From Patescibacteria group bacterium (GTDB lineage: Bacteria; Patescibacteriota; Saccharimonadia; CAILAD01; BJGX01): a stretch of 7,487 nt of DNA. The translations under genes were made by a program, and so were the position numbers. Below are positions 1 through 5,870 of this stretch, piece by piece; the first letter of the stretch is position 1; each line of letters begins with the position of its first letter. The notes beneath the pieces are model-generated. The model was not told the origin of the DNA and made no database searches. It was given only the letters and a program-made list of their open reading frames with translations. The stretch lies in the NCBI GenBank assembly GCA_030917065.1, contig JAUPVL010000022.1, positions 1-7,487 on the forward strand, given 5' to 3'.

Positions 1-366
1 ATAGAGGTCGGTGATTTTGATTATGCAAAACAAACATGGCCTATCAATGATACTTCAGCCTTTTATGCTAGCGTCACCTCACCTCTAAACACATCAAGTA
101 ATCAAACTGTGCTGTATGCTCACAACAAAAACAATCTATTCGGCAAAGTCAAAGGTCTAGAAACAGGCGACTCGATAGTCATAACTGACAATGTCAATCA
201 AAAATACACCTATACTCTTAGTAGTCGCAAAATAGTCAAACCTACCGACACGGCAGTGTTCTATGAAAAACCATCAAGTCCAGTATTGACGCTCATCACT
301 TGTGATGGTCTATTCGATGAAAATCGTGAACTGATATATTTTTCTCTCACAGGTGCCAGCAAGTAG
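1..366 (+). CDS. Sortase, C-terminal catalytic part (5' end outside window)
   Basis: Sortases are membrane-anchored extracytoplasmic cysteine transpeptidases that cleave a sorting signal and join surface proteins to the cell wall or to each other as pili. Reading frame 1 is open from the first base, so the N-terminus, including any membrane anchor, is missing. Counting codons from base 1, the catalytic triad is visible in order: His41 in LYAHN (121-123), Cys101 in LTLITC (301-303) and Arg109 in ENRELIYF (325-327). The upstream FDYAKQTWP segment and the LxTGD-type strand between His and Cys also fit the sortase barrel. The protein ends 12 residues after the Arg, as expected for a complete C-terminus. 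An in-frame GTG at 109 would start within the barrel, just before the catalytic His, so it is not a real start. The sortase class is not resolved, and no LPXTG-type substrate is visible in the window. Confidence 0.9.
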   Translation: MEVGDFDYAKQTWPINDTSAFYASVTSPLNTSSNQTVLYAHNKNNLFGKVKGLETGDSIVITDNVNQKYTYTLSSRKIVKPTDTAVFYEKPSSPVLTLITCDGLFDENRELIYFSLTGASK

Positions 367-415
367 ATCGTACTAATCTTATAGGCATTATAGTTGTGAT
401 TCTCGTCTCGAAACC

Positions 416-424
416 TGTTATACT
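416..424 (+). promoter_or_regulatory. Extended -10 promoter for the RskA-like gene
   Basis: TGTTATACT is a TGn-extended -10 element with hexamer TATACT at 419-424. A TTGTGA at 394-399 could be a -35 element with a long 19-nt spacer. The predicted transcription start is near 431, giving a leader of about 15 nt that contains AAGG at 437-440, five bases before the ATG at 446. The gene is therefore probably transcribed separately from the sortase. The same nonamer occurs on the minus strand at 2102-2110. Confidence 0.55.
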
Positions 425-445
425 TATGTAGATAACAAGGTTCAA

Positions 446-1087
446 ATGGAAGACCAACCCAACCCCACAAATGAGCAAAAGCAAAAAAGAGAAGACTCAA
501 ATGCCGAGTCTGAGTCTAAGTTTAGTATAGAAGAGAGAAACAACAACTATCCGTTGCTTGCGACAAATAAGATACAGCCTACCAATAAGATCAATATAAT
601 AATGGTGATATTGCTGTGCATTGGCATAGTCTCTCTTTTGAGCGGAGGTGTATACCTATATATGTTGAAAAGGGGACAAAACATACCTAAGAGCAACCCT
701 TCTCCATCCCATAATATGGTACCGCCCGGTATAAGCAGCGATGCCAACGACTCTATGCAGAGTATCGATCTTGTAGCGCTATCTCCATTTACTGGCACCG
801 CTAGTGCAAGCCGCATGCTTGAAGAAGGTAAATATACTCTTTCTATTAGCCTCAGCACCTCCCCTGCATCTGAAGGCAAATACTACGAAGGGTGGGTCAA
901 TAACAATTCGTTGGACCCAAGCTACATATCGATAGGTAGGTTAGAAAAAACAGGTGACCAATACGTACTCGAGTACACATCGACCACTGATTATATGAAT
1001 TACAGTACTGTATATATTACAGAGCAATTAGAGTCTCCGAGCTCAGAAGTCAGACTTGGAGCTCATATGTTCCAGGGCAATTTTTAA
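446..1087 (+). CDS. Single-pass membrane protein with RskA C-terminal-like outer domain
   Basis: The protein has 213 residues. It has a hydrophilic, charged N-terminus (1-48), one membrane segment (about 49-73) followed by a Lys-Arg pair, a Pro/Ser-rich spacer (about 80-105) and a beta-rich C-terminal domain (about 108-213). That domain resembles the extracytoplasmic part of RskA-type anti-sigma factors. It has a YEGW motif at 147-150 (RskA: Y-x-x-W-L), then an ISIGRL strand, a VYITEQ strand at 189-194 (RskA: V-x-V-T-x-E), a charged loop and a terminal QGNF like the usual L-x-G-x-F end. The N-terminus has no cysteine, so the HxxxCxxC zinc anti-sigma domain is absent and sigma binding is unlikely. 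The start is supported by AAGG five bases upstream. The gene ends three bases from the convergent gene. The domain is assigned from motif order only, and the function is unknown. Confidence 0.75.
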   Translation: MEDQPNPTNEQKQKREDSNAESESKFSIEERNNNYPLLATNKIQPTNKINIIMVILLCIGIVSLLSGGVYLYMLKRGQNIPKSNPSPSHNMVPPGISSDANDSMQSIDLVALSPFTGTASASRMLEEGKYTLSISLSTSPASEGKYYEGWVNNNSLDPSYISIGRLEKTGDQYVLEYTSTTDYMNYSTVYITEQLESPSSEVRLGAHMFQGNF

Positions 1088-1090
1088 TAT

Positions 1091-2092
1091 TTAATTAACT
1101 ATGTTTCTATATAGCTCAGATTCTTTGAAGTCTTCAATGCTTGTAACTATTTTTTGATAAATGTTTTCCGCCCCTTCCGTGCTTGCATCCTTAGAGTTCT
1201 TCTTGACGTCTGGAATATCCCACGCCACGTATTTTGCGCTTGATAAATCAAAGAGCTTGTCAGCATCAGCTAGTATCGTCTTCGACATAAATATCACTAT
1301 CGTAGAGTTATCTATATTGGACTGTGTGGTCTGCGTCCAGCTCTTCTTGTGATTTGTCAGATGGTGTTTGGCTAGCAACTGTTTGGCAAGAAAGCTGATA
1401 CCTCTATTGAGACGTTGGTCTGCTTCGATACCACTAGACATCACATGAGTTATATTGGTGTCATTAATTTGAGACTTCCAATACTCCTCAGCCAGCCTAC
1501 TTCTAAACGTATTACCTCTACACACAAAGTGCAATCTCGGATGCATAAACTTTTCTGCTTGCGCGATAGAAAATCTCCAATAGCTATAAAATGGTGTGAC
1601 CCTACCTAGTCTGAGCAAACGATGGTAGCGTACCAATCTTTTGGCTTTTTTTAAGGATAGCAAATAAATACTCTCAGATTCGCTCGCCTCGAGCTTGGTA
1701 TGGCCAATGGGGTTGCGTAGCTTTATCACGTAGCTATGCAAAAATGTTTTGGCAGTCTTATTGAGCTCAGGGTAATGCTTATTGTATGTTTTGGTATTGA
1801 TGTATATCACTTCACTACTATCTATATCTATGCCTAGTTCTTCTTTGATCTCACGAACTATTGCCTCGTCTGGGCTCTCTCCAGTATTGACTATTCCTCC
1901 GGCTGATATTTCTATCAGACCGGGGTTCATGATCATCTTGCGTGATCTTTTTTGAGCTACTATTTTATTGTCTTTGGCGATTATTACGCCATGTACTGAG
2001 TGATGCCAATAACCATGATCACATACCTCGTCAATTGTAGCTTTGCGGCCTGTTTTATTACCTTTTGAGTCTAGTACGTCTACAAGTTCCAT
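1091..2092 (-). CDS. NUDIX hydrolase fused to low-molecular-weight protein tyrosine phosphatase/ArsC-like domain
   Basis: This is a two-domain cytoplasmic enzyme of 333 residues. Residues 1 to about 165 form a NUDIX domain of the IPP-isomerase/YfcD-like type: an ELVDVLD start, then GYWHHSVHG (27-35) and QKRS (47-50). A perfect NUDIX box runs from G66 to I88 (Gx5Ex7REUxEExGU), with metal-binding glutamates at 81, 84 and 85. NUDIX enzymes cleave a nucleoside or other diphosphate linked to a moiety X. After a basic linker, residues about 186-333 form a full-length LMW-PTP/arsenate-reductase-fold domain. Its P-loop is CRGNTFRS, with nucleophile Cys191 and Arg197. A MSSGIEAD strand follows, and WDIPD (291-295) supplies the likely general acid Asp295, followed by Val instead of the common Pro. 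GGAG at 2098-2101 lies five bases before the ATG, but a TGTTATACT element sits immediately before it. The gene converges on the RskA-like gene. The substrate is unknown. Confidence 0.9.
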   Translation of the reverse strand: MELVDVLDSKGNKTGRKATIDEVCDHGYWHHSVHGVIIAKDNKIVAQKRSRKMIMNPGLIEISAGGIVNTGESPDEAIVREIKEELGIDIDSSEVIYINTKTYNKHYPELNKTAKTFLHSYVIKLRNPIGHTKLEASESESIYLLSLKKAKRLVRYHRLLRLGRVTPFYSYWRFSIAQAEKFMHPRLHFVCRGNTFRSRLAEEYWKSQINDTNITHVMSSGIEADQRLNRGISFLAKQLLAKHHLTNHKKSWTQTTQSNIDNSTIVIFMSKTILADADKLFDLSSAKYVAWDIPDVKKNSKDASTEGAENIYQKIVTSIEDFKESELYRNIVN

Positions 2093-2101
2093 TATTACTC
2101 C

Positions 2102-2110
2102 AGTATAACA
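2102..2110 (-). promoter_or_regulatory. Extended -10 promoter for the NUDIX-phosphatase gene
   Basis: Read on the minus strand this is TGTTATACT, identical to the element at 416-424. The hexamer (2107-2102) ends nine bases before the ATG at 2092, so transcription would begin only about three bases before the start codon. The GGAG at 2101-2098 would then lie between the promoter and the start site and outside the mRNA. Either the gene is near-leaderless, or this is not the real promoter and GGAG is the working Shine-Dalgarno sequence. No good -35 is visible. Confidence 0.45.
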
Positions 2111-2147
2111 CTCAATTGTTGTTACAGGCTTTGTACAAATACACCTT

Positions 2148-3785
2148 ATGCTTTATAATAAACTCAATACTAAAAAACACACTTTGGCAAAAAAACGAAC
2201 CAAGAAAAACAGAGCTGGGCTTACCAAGAAGATGAATGTCAAACCCTGGCAAGCGATTTTGGGTGTATCTCTGGTCGCAGTTATTGGTATAGTCGTCATA
2301 TTCGTTTCAAATGCTGCCGCGCCACCACGATCAGTCACAGAGTTTGGAGCTATTGGCGACGGGGTAGCAGACGATACTACAGCCATACAAACAGCTATCG
2401 ATACAGTCTCTGCCTCTGGTACAGCTGCTAACAGATCTCAAGAACTTACCTTACCACCGGGCACATACAATATTTCAAAACCACTAATTATGAAATCGTT
2501 TGTACAGTTTAGGGGTACCCGTGGTCGATCTGTCATAGTAAATGTTGCTCCAAATACTCCAGATGGCCGTAACAAAATGACCCATATTCTTTTAGGTGTT
2601 GCACACCCATGGGCATTTGACGAGCGTAATGGTGTAGACGCCCAGGGCAGAAATCAAGTATTCACTAATATGCCCGTTACTCAAACAAGTTGGGCCAAAG
2701 ACTCTACCTCACTTAATTTAGCAAACAGTAGCGATAACGCTAAGCTCACAGTAGGTGAAATAACGTGCATTAGATCTGAGCTTGGATTCAAAGTAGGTGA
2801 TTATGAACAGCCAGACTATGTACAATTCAATAAGATAAAAGCAATAAACGGCTCAAAGATAGAGTTTGTAGACAAAGCACTGAATGCTATTCCAAATCCA
2901 CAGATTTGCAAGGTAGAAGGTAGAAGTCCATTTTGGAGCTATGTTATGGGCCAAGAAGTGCCGTGGCAAGCTGCTCAGTGGGTAGAAATAAGTGGTATTA
3001 CGTTTCGTGGTGGCGAGGCAGGGCTTGGTGGAAGTCTGTGCTATGCATGTTTCGTGAAACAAGTAGATTTTGAAAATATTGTAACTCCTATGGCTATGAA
3101 TGCTTTGGTAAAGAATATTTTTACCGATATAAATGCTACATTTACCGGGCGGGCAATGGAAATCAAAATGGCATCATCTCAGAGTTCCTTTAGAAATATA
3201 AACATGCGCTACATACCAAAGGGTTGTGCCAACCCATCAAGCTGCAACCTCAATGAAGTTTGGCCAGTAGATATAGGTGAACGATCGGTCGATATAGGAT
3301 TTAACAATATAAAGGTAGATGATGCAGGGTCGTTTAGAAAAGTTGCGCTCTTCTCTATTGGTGACGCGAGAAATGTTCGACTAGTAAACTCAACCATGAC
3401 AGTAAAGGGTGGTAATAACCGAAACGCAGTCTTAGAAATGCGTAGCAATTCTCATTCAGACAACTCTGTTCAGTCATTTCTCGCTAATAACTTCTTGATC
3501 GAAAACAATACATTTACACTCAATGAAGAGGTGCAACAGCTAGCTATTCTTGGTGATAAATACGCAAAAGATCGCCCCACACTTGAGTCTGGGTTTGCAA
3601 TCAAAAATATTTTATTTAGAAAAAATAAGTGGAGTGGTACCCCAACTAAGACAGGTATCGCGTATTTGGCACGAAGCCAAGTGACAGATTGGGCAGTAAT
3701 TGATGACGTTTTTAATAATGTAGCCAATAGGATGGTGGTAGACAGCACCAGCACACCACCTCAGGAAAAAGGCGTGCAGTTCTAG
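2148..3785 (+). CDS. Exported pectate-lyase-3/GH28-like right-handed beta-helix protein
   Basis: The protein has 545 residues. A strongly basic N-terminal stretch (11 Lys/Arg in residues 1-28) precedes a hydrophobic segment at about 34-53 and an SNAAAPP end. This is either a signal peptide, with possible cleavage after Ala56, or an uncleaved type II anchor. The mature part opens with FGAIGDGVADDTTAIQ (66-81), the N-terminal hallmark of the Pectate_lyase_3/GH28/GH55 beta-helix superfamily. LPPGTYNI (102-109) and a long series of short N-rich coil turns follow (for example NNFLIENNTF near 447-456). Six cysteines (207, 254, 298, 301, 360, 366) suggest disulfides and an extracytoplasmic location. 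Family members are polysaccharide lyases, hydrolases or phage tailspikes. I see no convincing catalytic residues, so the substrate is unknown. No Shine-Dalgarno sequence precedes the ATG at 2148. ATG 2232 (Met29) is an alternative start. Confidence 0.82.
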   Translation: MLYNKLNTKKHTLAKKRTKKNRAGLTKKMNVKPWQAILGVSLVAVIGIVVIFVSNAAAPPRSVTEFGAIGDGVADDTTAIQTAIDTVSASGTAANRSQELTLPPGTYNISKPLIMKSFVQFRGTRGRSVIVNVAPNTPDGRNKMTHILLGVAHPWAFDERNGVDAQGRNQVFTNMPVTQTSWAKDSTSLNLANSSDNAKLTVGEITCIRSELGFKVGDYEQPDYVQFNKIKAINGSKIEFVDKALNAIPNPQICKVEGRSPFWSYVMGQEVPWQAAQWVEISGITFRGGEAGLGGSLCYACFVKQVDFENIVTPMAMNALVKNIFTDINATFTGRAMEIKMASSQSSFRNINMRYIPKGCANPSSCNLNEVWPVDIGERSVDIGFNNIKVDDAGSFRKVALFSIGDARNVRLVNSTMTVKGGNNRNAVLEMRSNSHSDNSVQSFLANNFLIENNTFTLNEEVQQLAILGDKYAKDRPTLESGFAIKNILFRKNKWSGTPTKTGIAYLARSQVTDWAVIDDVFNNVANRMVVDSTSTPPQEKGVQF

Positions 3786-3839
3786 GCTAAGCAAATAACG
3801 ACCCACAATATAGATTGATAATAGCCTTACTTTGAGGTA

Positions 3840-3848
3840 TGCTATATC
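3840..3848 (+). promoter_or_regulatory. Candidate extended -10 promoter for the 78-residue membrane protein
   Basis: TGCTATATC has the TGn extension and a TATATC hexamer at 3843-3848. The predicted start near 3855 gives a leader of about 27 nt ending with GGAG at 3872-3875, six bases before the ATG at 3882. TTGATA at 3815-3820 is too distant (22 nt) to be a convincing -35. Confidence 0.4.
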
Positions 3849-3881
3849 GCAGTTTTGCTCTTCTTGTGATTGGAGACCGAC

Positions 3882-4118
3882 ATGCGTATATTCGTGATCA
3901 ACTTCTTGTCGCTGTACATGCTCTTTGGTGGATTTCTAGGCTACTCTGCGCTCAAGTGGACAGAGTGCGACCAGCCTCGTCGCTACATCTCAGAGCCAGC
4001 CAGTGAACACTTCAAGTTCTTAGTGTTTATGACATTTCTGTGGTTTCCGTTTTTCGCGATACTCGGCATACTAGCCTTCATTGATACCAAAAAGCCTCAA
4101 AGTCGAGCAAAACAGTGA
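3882..4118 (+). CDS. Small two-helix membrane protein, unknown function
   Basis: This is a 78-residue protein that I do not recognise. It has hydrophobic segments at about 3-24 and 46-67. A hydrophilic loop between them holds a single cysteine (Cys29) and an RRY motif, and the C-terminus is basic (KKPQSRAKQ). This predicts a hairpin in the cytoplasmic membrane. The start is ATG 3882, chosen because GGAG at 3872-3875 is six bases upstream. A longer reading from TTG 3870 would place that GGAG inside the coding region. It ends in TGA, and a terminator hairpin starts 20 bases later, so TGA acts as a stop. It appears to be monocistronic. Confidence 0.7.
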   Translation: MRIFVINFLSLYMLFGGFLGYSALKWTECDQPRRYISEPASEHFKFLVFMTFLWFPFFAILGILAFIDTKKPQSRAKQ

Positions 4119-4138
4119 GATATCAGTCTTGTGCATCG

Positions 4139-4173
4139 AGCTCTAGCGATTACGCTGGAGCTTTATTATTTAT
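4139..4173 (+). terminator. Rho-independent terminator
   Basis: A 10-bp stem pairs 4139-4148 (AGCTCTAGCG) with 4153-4162 (CGCTGGAGCT). It has one G-U wobble and an ATTA loop, and is followed by a T-rich tail (TTATTATTTAT). It lies just after the stop at 4118 and closes that transcription unit before the promoter of the next gene. Confidence 0.85.
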
Positions 4174-4195
4174 ATAATATTCTTGCGATAAGGAG

Positions 4196-4201
4196 TATAA
4201 T
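4196..4201 (+). promoter_or_regulatory. Consensus -10 for the 64-residue membrane protein
   Basis: A consensus TATAAT gives a predicted start near 4208. The leader is about 26 nt and contains GGAGA at 4225-4229, with GGAG five bases before the ATG at 4234. No clear -35 is visible. A second TATAAT at 4173-4178 overlaps the terminator tail and is a less likely alternative. Confidence 0.5.
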
Positions 4202-4233
4202 ATAAGTATCAACACTAAAGTATTGGAGATATT

Positions 4234-4428
4234 ATGGATCTATTTCAAGCAATTTATTGGGTAGTAGCAGGACTTATATGGATAGCAATAGCATTCTGGC
4301 CAGCCAGAGTAGCTGGACGCAAGGGTCATAGCTTTATTGGTTACTTTATATTTAGTCTGTTCTTCTTCCCGCTAGCTCTTATCGTAGCTTACGTCGTCAA
4401 AGACCAAAGCCACGTATCTAGTAGCTAG
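4234..4428 (+). CDS. Small two-helix membrane protein of the 'RKGHSF...FPLALI' type
   Basis: The protein has 64 residues with two hydrophobic segments (about 4-22 and 34-55). They are joined by a basic connector, ARVAGRKGHSF (24-34), and followed by FPLALIVAYVVK. This connector-plus-helix arrangement (A-x-x-KGR-S-F, then an aromatic helix, then F-P-x-A-L-I) recurs in many small bacterial membrane proteins of unknown function, often joined to a zinc ribbon. No zinc ribbon is present here. A strong SD (GGAG, 4225-4228) and a consensus -10 support expression. The gene converges on the minus-strand operon with an 18-nt gap. No biochemical role can be inferred. Confidence 0.75.
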   Translation: MDLFQAIYWVVAGLIWIAIAFWPARVAGRKGHSFIGYFIFSLFFFPLALIVAYVVKDQSHVSSS

Positions 4429-4446
4429 ACATTTTGGTTTAAATCT

Positions 4447-4743
4447 TTACCAAGACTTTTTGTTGCGCTTGACTATACCTATAATCACTAGAATCACTCC
4501 TATAGGTATGCCCAAGAAATAGCTGATTGGTATCAGGAAGTAAAATATCGCAGATAGATAAATAACAATCGGATGCAATTCGGCTGTAGTAGCAGTATCA
4601 GAACCGCTTGTATTAGTTAGTGACTGAAACAATCGCAAAAGTATCATTAGCACAAAGTATATAGATACTAGACTCAGGCCAGTTACAAAATACACTCTGC
4701 TACCCGCCCTATTTGGTTTAATCGTGGTCTTTGTTTTTGCCAT
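4447..4743 (-). CDS. Small membrane protein, last gene of minus-strand operon
   Basis: The protein has 98 residues and I do not recognise the family. The N-terminus is basic (KTKTTIKPNRAGSR). A first membrane segment spans about 16-40. A polar Thr/Ser-rich loop spans 41-57. A long hydrophobic stretch at about 58-91, with a proline pair, could be one bent or two short helices. The C-terminus is basic (KRNKKSW). AGGA at 4747-4750 overlaps the stop of the preceding gene and lies three bases before the ATG, with only five bases between the genes. This indicates translational coupling and co-transcription with the two genes upstream. Confidence 0.75.
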   Translation of the reverse strand: MAKTKTTIKPNRAGSRVYFVTGLSLVSIYFVLMILLRLFQSLTNTSGSDTATTAELHPIVIYLSAIFYFLIPISYFLGIPIGVILVIIGIVKRNKKSW

Positions 4744-4748
4744 ATATC

Positions 4749-5183
4749 CTATAGATCTACTCTGATATCCCAGCTTTTTTGACCATTGGACTTGGGTTTG
4801 TTGACATACTCACTCTCCAGGCTAGCTACATATTCGCGCATCGAGTCGCCGTCTTCTGGGTAATTCATAAATGAAGTAATTTCATAGCCTTGAGCTGTAT
4901 CATCTACGCACAACATCACTCCTCCGGTAGATTCTGATCCGTCGGTTGGTAGCATACCATAGCACCAGCCACCATCTAAGTCATAGAGCTTTTTTAGTTC
5001 AGAGCCGTCATTATCTTCTGAAAAATACTTCTCTGCTAATTGCCTACTCTGAGCCTCTGATATTTTCGATGTTTTATTCTCAGACATTTTTTGCGTCGCA
5101 AATATAGCTAGTAGCAACACCGTCAACGTTATGACGACTACAATGATTATAATTTTATTCTTGGAGGTATTTTTCTTTGTCAT
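4749..5183 (-). CDS. N-terminally anchored extracytoplasmic protein, unknown function
   Basis: The protein has 144 residues. A Lys/Asn-rich start is followed by one hydrophobic helix (about 11-29) and an acidic, soluble outer part. The soluble part begins with an amphipathic helix (about 40-53, SEAQSRQLAEKYF). It contains exactly two cysteines (Cys74 in GGWCYG and Cys92 in VMLCVDD), which could form a disulfide across a beta hairpin. It ends in an Asp-rich region and WDIRVDL. AAGGGA at 5192-5197 is eight bases before the ATG, and the preceding gene stops one base before this ATG, so the two are co-translated. No family was recognised. The pairing with a TMEM175-type channel could mean an accessory role, but that is only inferred from gene order. 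Confidence 0.75.
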   Translation of the reverse strand: MTKKNTSKNKIIIIVVVITLTVLLLAIFATQKMSENKTSKISEAQSRQLAEKYFSEDNDGSELKKLYDLDGGWCYGMLPTDGSESTGGVMLCVDDTAQGYEITSFMNYPEDGDSMREYVASLESEYVNKPKSNGQKSWDIRVDL

Positions 5184-5184
5184 A

Positions 5185-5817
5185 TTACTTATCCCTTTGC
5201 ATATTTTTACCGACTATCCACCCAATGACAGGTATCAAGAAAAGCGCGAAAAACGCCATGTTACCTACAAACACCACGAGTACACAGACCAGTGCAGTTG
5301 CGAGCACAAACACTAGACTACGAGCCTGACCAACTTCGACGCTGTGTTTATCATACTTTCTATAAAAGCTGTGATGATTGGATGCATATAGTCCTTGCAA
5401 ATATGTGATCAGTGCCAACAAGAACAGATTTATAGGATAAAACATCTGAGCCAAGAGTAGATTGCCATACTCGGCATTGAGACTAGTGGTGAATGGTATG
5501 AGTACCACCAAAAACAGCCTAAGTGTATTGAGAGTAGTAGCACGCCTGTCGACTCGCTCGATAGCCTCAAACTGGCGCATATGTATAGACCACATGATAC
5601 CAAGTATCACGAAGCTCAGTGTGAAGCTAAAGAAGTTGGTACTATCTGCCACAAGAGCCTTCCATAGATTCTCATCTGTAATTGCGCCTAGCAGTCTGGG
5701 TACATTGAGATTGAGCACCAGCAGAGTCATCGCGATAGCAAATACACCATCCGTCAGATTCTCTACACGACGAGTCGAGTACAACTCTTCTTGTTTGTGG
5801 CTCTTAGTATCATCCAT
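5185..5817 (-). CDS. TMEM175/DUF1211-family potassium channel
   Basis: This is a six-helix membrane protein of 210 residues from ATG 5817. Residue numbers here count from that Met. Prokaryotic TMEM175 proteins are tetrameric K+-permeable channels without a TVGYG filter. The family signature RxxxFSDGVFAIAxTLLVL appears at about 17-35 as RVENLTDGVFAIAMTLLVL. Arg17 and Asp23 are kept, and Phe-Ser is replaced by Leu-Thr. The second signature, a helix with W..H (Trp76, His79) followed by F-x-x-I-x-R-x-D and a helix ending LIPFTT, is present at about 69-111. Helices lie near 25-43, 60-82, 95-113, 122-143, 165-185 and 186-205. The ATG at 5823 adds two residues. 5817 is preferred because TATAAT at 5825-5830 is seven bases upstream and no SD is present. 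It is the first gene of a three-gene operon. Confidence 0.88.
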   Translation of the reverse strand: MDDTKSHKQEELYSTRRVENLTDGVFAIAMTLLVLNLNVPRLLGAITDENLWKALVADSTNFFSFTLSFVILGIMWSIHMRQFEAIERVDRRATTLNTLRLFLVVLIPFTTSLNAEYGNLLLAQMFYPINLFLLALITYLQGLYASNHHSFYRKYDKHSVEVGQARSLVFVLATALVCVLVVFVGNMAFFALFLIPVIGWIVGKNMQRDK

Positions 5818-5824
5818 AAGCATT

Positions 5825-5830
5825 ATTATA
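5825..5830 (-). promoter_or_regulatory. Consensus -10 directly before the TMEM175 start (leaderless)
   Basis: The minus strand reads TATAAT at 5830-5825, ending seven bases before ATG 5817. The predicted transcription start therefore falls on or next to that codon. No Shine-Dalgarno sequence is present. This predicts a leaderless mRNA for the three-gene operon and independent transcription from the six-helix gene upstream. Confidence 0.55.
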
Positions 5831-5870
5831 ACTCATATTGATATGTGTGATGTATTTTTGGCTATTGCTA

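Noticed and set aside
109..111. GTG as the start of the sortase gene
   Set aside because: The frame is open to base 1, the upstream residues match sortase sequence, and this start would begin four codons before the catalytic His.
3784..3827. AGGCTA...TAGCCT inverted repeat after the beta-helix gene
   Set aside because: The six-base arms are 32 bases apart with no T-run, so a chance match is likely.
1340..3871. 15-nt direct repeat GCTCTTCTTGTGATT at 1340-1354 and 3857-3871
   Set aside because: One copy is in coding sequence (antisense to HKKS) and the other in a leader. There is no further similarity around them, so it is probably chance.
3870..3881. TTG 3870 as start of the small membrane protein
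   Set aside because: The GGAG at 3872-3875 is ideally placed for ATG 3882, and starting at TTG would bury the SD in the coding region.
4116..4118. Possible UGA recoding (SR1/Gracilibacteria code)
   Set aside because: Read-through would run straight into the rho-independent terminator at 4139-4173, and no other gene here has an in-frame TGA, so TGA is a stop.
4434..4461. Stem TTGGT/ACCAA followed by TTTTT between the convergent genes
   Set aside because: There are only five base pairs with a ten-base loop, and part of it lies in coding sequence. Too weak to call a terminator.
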